DNA from: Klebsiella pneumoniae
Lineage (GTDB): Bacteria; Desulfobacterota; Binatia; Bin18
Direction: 5' to 3'
DNA: 60,412 bases
Assembly (NCBI GenBank): GCA_945865755.1
Contig: CAMBFS010000004.1
Span: 1-60,412, forward strand
The translations under genes and the position numbers were made by a program. A model generated the notes under the pieces. The model ran no database searches. It was not told the origin of the DNA and was given only the letters and a program-made list of their open reading frames with translations. Shown here in pieces: positions 16,150-24,766 of this stretch (positions are counted from its first letter, which is position 1; the number at the start of each line of letters is the position of its first letter).

Positions 16150-18084
16150 ATGGAGCACATGGACCTACCCATTCTTTTACAGAACTTAACGGATGTCGCT
16201 GAAGTCTTTACCTACCTCGGTCGGCGGCTTGAAGCCGCGGCCCATGCACTCCGGACCACTGGAACACCGCCAGACAAAACGTTCCTCACGGAATTGATGG
16301 CGGCACGACAGAACTTCGCGGACCTCCGTGCCCAGGGATACGCGTTTGCCACATCCCTGGGCATCACGCCACTCCCAGACCTTGAGTCGATCACCGCACT
16401 GAGTGAAATAAAAGCGCTGCTGGAAAAAGTTGCCCACTCCGCGGAAGAACGAAAAACGACGGAGAAAGTGTCGCAACGAGCCCTCATGGTGTTGAACCGG
16501 GTCTGTGCGCTGCGTCATAGCGGGGTGACGAGTTTTGCGCCCCTGGTCGTCTGTCAGACGCGAGCGATCGTGCTCCGTGATGAAATCACGAACATGGCGT
16601 GGCCTCACGTCCATCCCGTTGCCGAGGCGATCGCCAAGGAAGACGATGCGTTTTCCGCGTTATTGACTGTCGTTGAGAGCGGCGAAGAATTAGATGACGA
16701 GTTGTGCGGAGCTTTTCAAGAAGTCATTAGCCAAGAGTTTGGGAATCCACTGGCTGTGGCGGCTTTGCGTGGCAAACTCGTCTTTACCGAGGTCGCTCCC
16801 CCGCCAAGTGTGAAGCCGGATAGGCCGGAGCCTTCAGATGTCGCCAGTCCTCCAGCGGACCCACCAGCTCTAGGGGCGGTGACCGCGCCTATGACGGATG
16901 CCGAAAGCACGGGTGTGCTAATAGCGGAGTCCGTGACGGGCGCGGCCGAGAAGAGTCCACCGCCGGAACGAGAGGCAGAGGTGGGAACGAGCACTCCAAT
17001 CGTGGAGGAATCCCTGAGTGCTGTAACCGCCTTGTCCAATCTCAACGGTCACGGAGAGAACGATGCGCAGTGCTTGGTGGTGGTTGATCCTCCGCTTCCG
17101 AATCCTTCGCCCGTTTCTCCCGTGGAGCGTGTGCCCTCCCCAAGCATGCCGACTGACGTCTTTTACCGCTTCGATCCAGAGGAACGCGCGCAGAACATCG
17201 CGGCGCTCCTCTTGAATGATACGAATGGCATGACGACCGAGAAGCCGAGCATTCTTTGCGATTTGGTGTGGCGGTTAGTGTTTGAGGAGCGAATCAGCTT
17301 GGCGTTTCATGTCGCGCAGTGTTTAGACATGCACTATCCAGAGGTCCACCCGCGACTGCCCGCGTGGCTGTTGCGTGCCGTCGTGCTCGGGCAGCGCCTG
17401 CGGACTCCGCGTGGAGAGATCGCGCGGACGCTGACGGAAGACTTCGCGCAGTCCCGCAACAAGGTCTGGGAGACCGGTAATCCAGAGTGGAACGTCGCGC
17501 CGGAGTTGCTGATGATTGCCGCGACGTTAGTCCCAGCCCTGCTTGCGCCAGAGACCCAGGCGGCGACGCTCCTCCGTGAACTCCATGTGCGTGACTACCT
17601 GCCGCACTTGGCCGCGTATTGTGATGGTGTGGTGCGCTACAGCGAACAGGGCGTGCCACTTGAACCCGCGCTGCTCAAAAGGAACCGTGTCCACCAGCCT
17701 AATGTGATAGGATTCGTGCGTACGACGCACAACAAGAAAGACTTCACCCGCGAGGCTGTGGACGCATTGCGACAAGAGTTAGCGAATCACGCCAGCATAG
17801 TGGCGGACGAACTGCAGCTTCTGCGCAATGCGGCCTCCTTGGTCCCCGTCCTTGGCGCGATTGGGGCGTGTCAACGCGCGGTGGCCCAGGTGAACGCGTT
17901 CTTCGACGCGGATGTGGCGTTTGTGACGGATGAACCGTTGCCCCGCCCATTGCTCAACGGTGACCTTTCACGGATTCCTTCGCTGGTGATGAATAAGCGA
18001 GGAGAGATTGCAGGGATGACTCACCCCTCCTTCGCGGACAGTATTTTACGGCTCGTGGCGGGTGGAGCCCCACGAGTGATGTAG
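16150..18084 (+). CDS. Large protein of unknown function downstream of selD
   Basis: A 644-residue protein that I do not recognise. The N-terminal part (residues 1-210) is helical; residues about 215-340 are a Pro/Ser/Glu-rich linker. The C-terminal part (about 345-644) has conserved-looking helical segments (DPEERAQNIAALLL, DLVWRLVFEERISLAFHVAQCLD, FDADVAFV) resembling a helical-repeat domain. ATG 16150 is preceded by GAGG; ATG 16105 is in frame. The end at 18084 (SILRLVAGGAPRVM) is abrupt. It may be the N-terminal piece of a longer ancestor, but this cannot be proven from the window. A terminator follows. Confidence 0.75.
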   Translation: MEHMDLPILLQNLTDVAEVFTYLGRRLEAAAHALRTTGTPPDKTFLTELMAARQNFADLRAQGYAFATSLGITPLPDLESITALSEIKALLEKVAHSAEERKTTEKVSQRALMVLNRVCALRHSGVTSFAPLVVCQTRAIVLRDEITNMAWPHVHPVAEAIAKEDDAFSALLTVVESGEELDDELCGAFQEVISQEFGNPLAVAALRGKLVFTEVAPPPSVKPDRPEPSDVASPPADPPALGAVTAPMTDAESTGVLIAESVTGAAEKSPPPEREAEVGTSTPIVEESLSAVTALSNLNGHGENDAQCLVVVDPPLPNPSPVSPVERVPSPSMPTDVFYRFDPEERAQNIAALLLNDTNGMTTEKPSILCDLVWRLVFEERISLAFHVAQCLDMHYPEVHPRLPAWLLRAVVLGQRLRTPRGEIARTLTEDFAQSRNKVWETGNPEWNVAPELLMIAATLVPALLAPETQAATLLRELHVRDYLPHLAAYCDGVVRYSEQGVPLEPALLKRNRVHQPNVIGFVRTTHNKKDFTREAVDALRQELANHASIVADELQLLRNAASLVPVLGAIGACQRAVAQVNAFFDADVAFVTDEPLPRPLLNGDLSRIPSLVMNKRGEIAGMTHPSFADSILRLVAGGAPRVM

Positions 18085-18145
18085 TCTCTTCGCCGCCACG
18101 TCGTTGATCCTCATGCGGAGCCTGTCCCTATGTCCCCACGCCAAT

Positions 18146-18175
18146 GGGCAGCCTGTTCTGGCTGCCCGCTTTCTT
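18146..18175 (+). terminator. Rho-independent-like terminator
   Basis: Stem GGGCAGCC / GGCTGCCC with loop TGTTCT is followed by GCTTTCTT. It lies after the unknown 644-residue gene and before the convergent oxidoreductase gene. Confidence 0.75.
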
Positions 18176-19253
18176 AACATCGCGCCATCACCTGCTCGGA
18201 AAAATCCTTGATGACCTTGCGCGCCGCAGCCATCGGCGGCAGTAACGTCAGTTCCTTGAGCCCCGCCTTCTCGGCATTCCGCACATACGCGATCAACTCA
18301 TCCGGCTCGCCGATCAAGCAGGAGCCTTTAACCACCTCCGGCGTCATGAAGCGACGTTCTTCGGGCATCAGGAAGGTGCAATGGCCGTTGTGGACTTGCT
18401 GATAGCGTTTCTCTGGTGGGGTCTTCATCGCGTTGACGTACGCGAGGTATTCATCCCAGATGTTTTTCATAAAGGGCGGGACGACGGCCTCACTCTGAGT
18501 TTGTTTGTAGATTTCGTAGACGTAATGGATGATGCAGGCGACCATCGATCCACATTCATCAATCACGCGCTCGGCGCTGGCGGATTCGCCGGCTTTGAGC
18601 ACGACCGCCGTGTTGAACGTGGCGACGTGAAACGGATCGGGAAATGGACGCCCGGCTTTCTGGGCGCCTTCGTGAGCGAAGTGGAGATGATTCGTTTGCA
18701 CCGTCTCCGGGGCATCACCGAAGAACACCAACCCATTGGCGAATTCGCCCGCCGCGCGCAGCACGCGCGGATTATTCCCGGCCACATAGACAGGGACCGG
18801 CGTATCGATATTGATAAAGCCCAGATCGAGATGTAGGAAACGAATGTCGCGAGTTTCGCCGTTGTGGGTGTAGTCCACTTCCTCGCCGCGCAGCAGCGTC
18901 GTCACCACACGTAGGTATTCACGGAAATCGCGAATTTTCATCGGGTTCATGCCCATCACGCGCATGGCGGTATGGCCGGTGCCGATGCCGAGAAATACCC
19001 GGCCTGGCGCGAGCCGATTGATCGACGCGATGGAGTGCGCGGTGACTGGGGCCAGGCGCGTGCCAGGGATGGCGACGCCGGTGCCAATGTGAATGCGTGA
19101 GGTGTTATGCGCGGCGAGCGCCAGCGTGGCGTAACAGTCCGACCAGATCATCTGCGAATCTGGCACCCACGCGCGGTGGTAACCGAGCGCTTCCGCGTCC
19201 TTAATGAGTTGCCAGTCGTCGATTTTGGTGGCGACACAGAGACCGAATTGCAT
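18174..19253 (-). CDS. LLM-class (luciferase-like) flavin-dependent oxidoreductase
   Basis: A 359-residue TIM-barrel protein of the bacterial luciferase-like superfamily, which uses F420 or FMN. Seen features are MQFGLCVATKIDDWQLIKDAEALGY at the start in short segments, the strand RIHIGTGVAIPGTR, FLGIGTGHTAMRVMG, and VPVYVAGNNPRVLRAAGEFANG. ATG 19253 has AGGAGG about 9 nt upstream. The substrate is unknown. An 11-bp repeat array separates it from gspD, whose transcript may run into it. Confidence 0.88.
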   Translation of the reverse strand: MQFGLCVATKIDDWQLIKDAEALGYHRAWVPDSQMIWSDCYATLALAAHNTSRIHIGTGVAIPGTRLAPVTAHSIASINRLAPGRVFLGIGTGHTAMRVMGMNPMKIRDFREYLRVVTTLLRGEEVDYTHNGETRDIRFLHLDLGFINIDTPVPVYVAGNNPRVLRAAGEFANGLVFFGDAPETVQTNHLHFAHEGAQKAGRPFPDPFHVATFNTAVVLKAGESASAERVIDECGSMVACIIHYVYEIYKQTQSEAVVPPFMKNIWDEYLAYVNAMKTPPEKRYQQVHNGHCTFLMPEERRFMTPEVVKGSCLIGEPDELIAYVRNAEKAGLKELTLLPPMAAARKVIKDFSEQVMARC

Positions 19254-19261
19254 GGGGAAGT

Positions 19262-19390
19262 CCTCCTTCGTGGGCAAGTCTAGGGCAAGTCTAGGGCAAG
19301 TCTAGGGCAGGTCTCGAAGAAGTCTCGGACAAGTCTCGGACAGGTCCATGACTTGCAGAGACTTGCAGAGACTTGCAGAGACTTGTCCGA
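19262..19390 (-). repeat. Inverted 11/10-bp array between gspD and the LLM gene
   Basis: CAAGTCTAGGG-type 11-bp units run from about 19273, shift to CAAGTCTCGGA, then reverse to GACTTGCAGA (10 bp, three times) and GACTTGTCCGA near 19390. The halves are inverse and can form a hairpin. The core GACTTG matches the array at 567-632 at the other side of the secretion genes. Confidence 0.7.
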
Positions 19391-19396
19391 GACTTC

Positions 19397-21707
19397 CTAC
19401 CGGACCGTCCCCGGCAGCAGCACCCCACCAGACTCTTTGCCGGTGGGCGTGGTGAAAGACGGACGATCCAATTGTTTCTGCCACTTGGAGGGGGCGTTGT
19501 GATCGCTGAGAAATGAACGGAAGCGGTCGCGCTCGCCTTGGGTGTGCGCCGCGATCTCCGTGTCGTCACGCACGATATGCGGCGTGAGAAAAATCAACAG
19601 ATTGATTTTGTTGCCCTGCTTGCCATCGCTCCTGAAGAAATTGCCGAGGATCGGCACGTCTTGCAGAAATGGCACCCCGGAACTCTGGCTGGTGGTGTTG
19701 TCGGAAATCAACCCGCCAATCACCACCGTCTGCCCACTCTTGGCGACCACCGTGGTGCTCGCCGACCGCACCGAGGTCGTGGGCCCCACCAGATTCGGGT
19801 CCCCAACCGTCGTCGGAACAATGGCGGACACTTCTTCGTAGACATCAAGCCGCACCGTATCGCCCTCGGAAATCTGTGGCGTCAAGCGGAGCGTGATACC
19901 CACATCCTCGCGTTCGACCGTGGCGAAGAGGTTGTTCAGGTCCGCCGAATCGGTGGCGCGGCTCGACACAAACGGGACATTCTGCCCGACGATGATTTCC
20001 GCTTCCTGATTATCCGCCGTCAAGAGCGTCGGTGCGGACAAGACATTGATGTCGGTGCTGTTTTGCGCGGCCCGTAGCAACGCCACCTGCGCCGGCACCC
20101 GCGTGCCATTGGGCAACTCAATCGTGCGATTACTGGCCGCCGCCAGCAGCAGCCCCGCGAGACTGCCGGGATTGGTCAGCGCCGAGTTGAGGCTGCCGAG
20201 GTTGGTGCGCCCAAGGCCGACCCCCTCCCCGTTGAGGCTGAACCCGGATTGCAGTTCGATCCCCATCTCGCGCGCCCGCTCCATGCTGACTTCGAGGATC
20301 ATGGCTTCGACGTACACTTGCTTGCGGCGGATATCGAGTTGCGCGAGCACCTCTCCCAACGTCTGGAAGTCCTGGGGCGAGGCGCTAATCAACAGGGAGT
20401 TGGTGGCGGGGTCCGCCGTGATCGTCACTTCACTGCCAAACTCCGGGGTCGAGCCGCTCGCGCGGCCACCGCCTGGCGATACGGGTGGCTGGGAGGACGA
20501 GGTCGGCATGCGGTCACCCAGCCCCGACCCGGAGCGGCTATTTTGCCGGTCGCCAAAGCGTCGTTCGCGGGTGGTGCGGCGATCGCGGCGCGGCACTTCG
20601 AGGGAATGAGAGCCTCTGCCCCCCGTGCGCCCGCCAATCAGATCGGCCAAGACCGGGAGCAGCTCTTCGGCGTTGGCGTGCTTGAGCGCGTAGACATGAA
20701 TCTTACTCGACCCTGGTGGCAGGGGTACATCAAGTTGGCTGACCAGTCGCCGCACGGCTTTCATTTCACGCACCCCGCACATCACAATGAGCGAGTTCGT
20801 GCGCTCATCGGGCAACACGCGCACACCGTGGAGACCGCCCGTGTTGTTTGACGAGGACCCGCTGCTGGAGGACGACGTCGTGGAGGACGCGGCATTCAGG
20901 ACTTTGATGCGCGGTTGCGGCGCATTACTCTCCGGGTCTTCTTGCTCGCGCATGATGTCCTCGACTTTTTTGGCCAAGTCGATGGCGATGGCATATTTCA
21001 GTGAAATCACTTCGGTACGCCGCTCGTAGCCTGCGATATCGAGTTCTTCGAGCATGCCCAGCAGGCGTTTGATGTTGGATGTTGAAGGCGGTGTCCGTCA
21101 TCACCAACGAATTGGTCTGCGGATAGGGTTGCAGCACGCCATCGGAAGACACGAGCGGCTGCAGAACTGGCATCAAATCCGCCGCGTTGACATGCCGCAG
21201 GGGGATCAGCCGTGTGACGACCTCATCGCCAGACGCGGCGAGTTCGCCATTGAAGACCACTGGGGCGCCGCTCTGTTTGGCGTCCTTGTTGGGCAGAATC
21301 TTGATGATGCGGCCACTGGGCACGGTGGTGAATCCCTTGACTTGCAGCACGGACTGGAAAATGGCGTAGGCTTCATCGGGCGTGACCTTGGTCGGGGAGA
21401 TGATCGTGACTTTGCCACGGACCTTTTCATCGACAATAAAATTCTTCTTGGTGATCTCGCTGATGAACTTGGCGAGCACGGGAATATCGACATCTTGGAA
21501 GTGCATGGTGACCAAGGCGTCGGCGGCCTCGGGCTCACGGTATTTGCCCGTGCCGTTGTGTTGTCCGTGGTGAGGAGGATTGAGAGGCGACTCATCCAAC
21601 GTTTCATCCGAATGCGAGGGCTCTGATTGCGCCCAACTCGTCACGAGGGGAGCGCACCAGAGGGCGGTAGCCGATAAGAAGAGGGAGCAGTGTTTAACGA
21701 ATTTCAT
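19397..21707 (-). pseudogene. gspD: Secretin GspD, interrupted by a 7-bp duplication
   Basis: Outer-membrane secretin channel of the type II system. It has a signal peptide (MKFVKHCSLFLSATALWCAP), an N0 domain (VTMHFQDVDIPVLAKFISEIT), N1-N3 domains with a Gly/Ser-rich insertion near 20420-20600, and the secretin core ending GGLISDNTT...VPFLQDVPILGNFF. The reading frame breaks at 21071-21084, where GATGTTG is perfectly duplicated in tandem; removing one copy joins NSLVMTDTAFNI to KRLLGMLEELDI. Without repair the product stops within N1/N2. This may be a real slippage mutation or an assembly error. ATG 21707 overlaps gspC by 14 bp. Apart from the duplication the gene looks complete (about 768 residues). 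Confidence 0.9.
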
Positions 21708-22590
21708 ACGAGAGTGTGGTGGGCTGTTGATTACGCAGGACATCAACGCGAATTTGCGAACGTCCCTGCATATCCTGCAAGAGGGTGAAGGCGGTGCTGG
21801 GGTCGGTGATTTCCACGCCGTTGACGCGCTGGACGACGTCACCATTTTTCAACCCGATCCGCTCAATGAGACTATCCGCCTTAATCGCGGACAGGCGAAA
21901 TCCTTGGGTGACTCCGCCTTGGGGAGTGTACGGTACGGCGCGGACTTGCGTGAACAAGTCACTCAAATGACTGACGGCATGGTCCACTTCACGTCGGTCG
22001 ATGTGAAACGTGTCGGGCGCGACCTGCCGTACGCCATTGGTGCTGTCTGGGGGAGAAGTGGCGATCGGTGTCAGCGGTGACGCGGAAGTGGAAGGGGAGG
22101 ATTCTCGTGGCAGGATAAGGGTCTCGCGCTGTCCGTCGCGGTCTATCGTGACGCGATCCCATCCGACCTGGATGAGCTGCACGCCTGGGGAGATCGCTTC
22201 TCCTTCACGATACAAAAGCTGGTTGTGGGTCGTCTGGTCCTCAAAAATGGCGAAGGCACGGTCCCGTAGACCAGTGGCGGTGCCGAGTAATTTGAGGTTG
22301 GCGATGTTGGCGGTTGTGGCCGCTAGCGTGGTGTCGCCCGACGGGGACGCGGCTTTGACGAAATTGAAGATGTCGCGAGTCGCGATGATCGCGTAGGTGG
22401 ACAATGATGGCGGTGGCGGTGGTGAAGAAGGGGGGAGCTGATGGTCCGTTTGTAAGGAAGCGGGGGGGAGCGCGAGTTTCGTGGCGATGACGCTATTGAC
22501 CGAAAGCGCGCAAAGGTAGGCGAGACTTGTGAGAAGAACAATCCGAGCAGCGAAGAACAACAGCCGCATTCTGACCACAACCACGTCCAC
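21694..22590 (-). CDS. gspC: Type II secretion protein GspC with PDZ domain
   Basis: Bitopic inner-membrane protein linking the platform to the secretin. It has one N-terminal transmembrane helix (about residues 10-33), a proline-rich linker (PPSSPPPPPS), a homology-region domain (RDIFNFVKAA, LKLLGTATG, REGEAISPG) and a C-terminal PDZ domain (RLSAIKADSLIERIGLKNGDVVQRVNGVEI). GTG 22590 or ATG 22569 can be the start. It is upstream of and overlaps gspD, as expected for gspCD. The gspCD pair is on the opposite strand from the gspE-N operon, 9 kb away. Confidence 0.9.
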   Translation of the reverse strand: MDVVVVRMRLLFFAARIVLLTSLAYLCALSVNSVIATKLALPPASLQTDHQLPPSSPPPPPSLSTYAIIATRDIFNFVKAASPSGDTTLAATTANIANLKLLGTATGLRDRAFAIFEDQTTHNQLLYREGEAISPGVQLIQVGWDRVTIDRDGQRETLILPRESSPSTSASPLTPIATSPPDSTNGVRQVAPDTFHIDRREVDHAVSHLSDLFTQVRAVPYTPQGGVTQGFRLSAIKADSLIERIGLKNGDVVQRVNGVEITDPSTAFTLLQDMQGRSQIRVDVLRNQQPTTLSYEIR

Positions 22591-22763
22591 ACCTCAACCT
22601 TCGTTCCGCAGGATAGGGGAAAGTTTTCCACAATTCAAGCTTTCCGCCGCGCCCGAAGGTTTTTGAGGATTTGACTCACGTCCGTGGAGTGAGTAGAAAG
22701 TGGAAGGATTCCTTATGGGAAACCGCTACTTTCATAAATCAAGAATAAAGGGAAGGATCGACC

Positions 22764-23018
22764 ATGAAACCTATCGTTGTGTACACAACCGATTATTGAG
22801 GCTACTGCGTCTCAGCAAAGTCTTTGCTGAAAAGTAAGGATCTCCCGTTTGAAGAGATTGACATATCAAAAGACCAAGCTCTCCGCATGGACATCGCGCG
22901 CCGCTCTGGCCGTCGCACCGTACCGCAGATTTTTATTGGCGATGAGTCCATCGGAGGCTTCACCGAACTCAAGGCGTTGTCCGATAGTGGGCAGTTAGCG
23001 GTGAAGTTGGCCGACTGA
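22764..23018 (+). CDS. Selenocysteine-containing glutaredoxin (Sec-Gly-Tyr-Cys)
   Basis: An 84-residue glutaredoxin/GrxC-like protein whose active site CxxC is Sec-G-Y-C: ATG 22764, then IVVYTTDY, UGA at 22797-22799 (codon 12), then G-Y-C. The rest has the expected fold: FEEIDIS, the cis-Pro motif RRTVPQIFIGD (TVP), and GGFTEL. A SECIS hairpin follows the UGA. Starting after the UGA would remove the first strand and the redox site. The Sec thiol equivalent should make it a fast thiol-disulfide or peroxide-linked reductase. GGAAGG lies 7-12 nt upstream. It is followed by a small gene 33 nt later in the same direction. Confidence 0.9.
22812..22830 (+). promoter_or_regulatory. Bacterial SECIS element of the glutaredoxin gene
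   Basis: A perfect 8-bp stem TCAGCAAA / TTTGCTGA with loop GTC starts 12 nt after the UGA. Geometry is the same as in selD and the GrdB-like gene. Confidence 0.8.
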
Positions 23019-23051
23019 GAAATCGTTCATATCATATAAGGAGGGAACAGC

Positions 23052-23360
23052 ATGCCACTGTACATTGATGAAATCTGGGTGAAGGACCCAACCCCGGCCC
23101 GGATGAAACAATTTGTCGAGATGATTGGCCAAGCGGCGAAAAACCCGGCCAGTATCGGCGCGCCACAAGAAGTGAAGATCGTCGCCGGTCCCTGGGGCTC
23201 AAATGAGGAGCCCAAAGTCATCTTCGTGATCGATATCCCCAACCACACGGCCACCTATCAGGTCTTCTCGAAATTCATCACGCAAGGGCTGATTGAGCGC
23301 CGTCGGCTCACGCCGGTGGTGGATTGGAACGAGGTCGAGAAGGCCGCGCAGCAGTGGTAG
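23052..23360 (+). CDS. Small conserved-type protein of unknown function
   Basis: This 102-residue protein starts MPLYIDEIWVKDPTPARM, has a beta-alpha-beta pattern (VKIVAGPWGSNEEPKVIFVIDI), and looks like a small ferredoxin-like dimeric alpha/beta barrel domain. AAGGAGG lies 7 nt before ATG 23052. It is 33 nt downstream of the Sec-glutaredoxin and likely in the same transcript, so a redox-related role is possible but not shown. I do not recognise a named family with certainty. Confidence 0.75.
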   Translation: MPLYIDEIWVKDPTPARMKQFVEMIGQAAKNPASIGAPQEVKIVAGPWGSNEEPKVIFVIDIPNHTATYQVFSKFITQGLIERRRLTPVVDWNEVEKAAQQW

Positions 23361-23375
23361 CTGTCAGTTATTAGC

Positions 23376-23465
23376 TTTTAGCTTTTAGCTTTTAGCCAAA
23401 AGAAGAGGGGTGATTTTGAAGCCTCTCTCTCTTCCTTTGGCTGACTGCTGATAGCTGCAAGCTTT
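23376..23465 (+). repeat. Heptad array and hairpin between convergent genes
   Basis: TTTTAGC heptads (about 23376-23398) lead into AGCCAAAAGAAGAGG, whose inverse CCTCTCTCTCTTCCTTTGGCT lies nearby (about 23423-23444) in slightly altered form. This lies between the small gene and the convergent GrdB-like gene and may act as a shared terminator. Confidence 0.6.
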
Positions 23466-24359
23466 TTAAGCAGAAACCTCGCACGCCTCACACGCCACCG
23501 CCGCATTCGCCTCGGCCCGAATCCGATCCTCCTCCGTCTGATACTGTGGCGTATCATGTCGCTCAACACGGGCATCCCCGTCCATCATCGCCGTGCGCTT
23601 CCAGTCTTCCTCATCCCACCGGAACGGCAACATTTTGATTGATCCCGGCTCCGTCAGCGACGTGAAGCCCTCCAGCGCTTGCACGAGAATCTCCCGCTGC
23701 AATTCTGGTTGATTCGGCTTCCCCGTGGTGTGACCCAGCGGATAATCAAGGAACGCCGCGCGTGGCGGTTTGCCTGCCTTGGTAATGTCGAGCGCGCTAC
23801 TCATGCTCAGGGTCGAAATCCCAGCCGCTTCCGCGCATCGAGCGATCAGTCCCACGGACTGATGACACACGGGTCACACAGGCACCAGGAGCGCGACATC
23901 CACTCTCTCGGCGAGCAAACTCTCAGTGAGGCGTGGCGCAAGCTCCTCCGCCACGCGACGCGAGGAATACACTCCACCCATGAACGTCAAGAAATGCTCA
24001 GCCAGCGACCCAACCACGCCTTCGTTCACCAACCCGCGCAGCGTGTCGAGAGGAAAGACCACGTTCGGGTCCTTGCGCGCGTCGGTTTGGTCGTAGGCGA
24101 AGTGGGCGGTGCGTAACTCGAACGTGTTGATTGTCGTCGGAATGGCGCGGAACGAAACGTCATCCTTGAAATGAAAGGCAACTTGCCCAGTGGCATAGAT
24201 ACCGCCGGACGCCACCAAGCCTAATCGACATTGAGAGAGTGGCTTGCGCAACGGCGTCCACGGCGGCGTGGCGGAGTTCGAGACCCATTGATAGGGCTTG
24301 TATCCGAGCTTGGCGTAGTTGTCGGTGATCCGCGTGATGTACTCAACTGGTTGTGTCAT
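23466..24359 (-). CDS. Short GrdB-like selenoprotein (selenoprotein B / reductase family)
   Basis: Member of the glycine/sarcosine/betaine/D-proline reductase selenoprotein B family. The frame runs from ATG 24359 through UGA at 23874-23876 (codon 162) to 23466, 297 residues. The UGA is in Sec-P-V-C-H-Q-S-V-G-L-I, the U-x-x-C-H active-site motif of GrdB/PrdB. Before it come GGIYATGQVAFHF, the family's substrate-pocket region, and VDVALLVPV. It is shorter than GrdB of clostridia (about 430 residues) and has no GrdA or GrdE subunit nearby, so it is probably a stand-alone reductase of unknown substrate. GGAGG lies 8 nt before ATG 24359. Its 5' end is duplicated at 25126-25204. Confidence 0.9.
23845..23863 (-). 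promoter_or_regulatory. Bacterial SECIS element of the GrdB-like gene
   Basis: On the coding (minus) strand, stem ATCAGTCC / GGACTGAT with loop GTG starts 10 nt after the UGA. It is a perfect 8-bp stem with a 3-nt loop beginning in G. Confidence 0.8.
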
Positions 24360-24411
24360 AGACAATCCTCCCAAGGGCCTCACTGTACGGTTTTCACGGT
24401 GGAAGGCAACG
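24333..24411 (-). repeat. 79-bp direct repeat, copy 1 (5' end of GrdB-like gene)
   Basis: Covers the first 9 codons of the GrdB-like gene plus 52 bp upstream, including its GGAGG. It is 77/79 identical to 25126-25204, in the same orientation. The two copies flank the hepT-mntA pair. Confidence 0.9.
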
Positions 24412-24418
24412 AGTAACT

Positions 24419-24766
24419 CTAAGAACTCTCCGGCGAGACGATACGTTCCAGAACCACAATCAAGGCCGGCAGGTCCACAGTTAGCACTTGCCAGAGAATG
24501 TCGAAGTTGATGGAATCATAACCGTGGACCAGCCGGTTACGAAGTCCAATGATTTGCCCCCAAGGGATCTCGACATGACACTCCCGTGTAGCTTGTGAAA
24601 CACGATTTGCCGCCTCACCGACAATCTGCGCGAGTTGGAGAAGTGCAAGAGTGAGCATCCGGTCGCGGTCAAGATCGGCACGAGTGTGAGGCTGGATCAT
24701 AACAAGCGCTTCACGAGCGTGGTCAAGCATTTGGCGTAAACTGACAGCATCGTCATGACGCGACAT
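24419..24766 (-). CDS. hepT: HepT-like HEPN ribonuclease toxin (DUF86)
   Basis: A 115-residue HEPN-domain protein with the catalytic RX4HXY motif in RNRLVHGYDSI (about residues 80-90), preceded by VGEAANRVS and WGQIIGLRN. In characterised pairs HepT is an RNase that is silenced when MntA adenylylates the tyrosine of this motif. ATG 24766 overlaps the mntA stop by 14 bp. All motif residues are intact. It ends 60 bp upstream of the GrdB-like gene, so read-through could link the two. Confidence 0.9.
   Translation of the reverse strand: MSRHDDAVSLRQMLDHAREALVMIQPHTRADLDRDRMLTLALLQLAQIVGEAANRVSQATRECHVEIPWGQIIGLRNRLVHGYDSINFDILWQVLTVDLPALIVVLERIVSPESS

Noticed and set aside
24231..24416. Plus-strand short frames in the 79-bp repeat region
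   Set aside because: They are antisense to the GrdB-like gene start and have no RBS; the repeat itself is explained by duplication.
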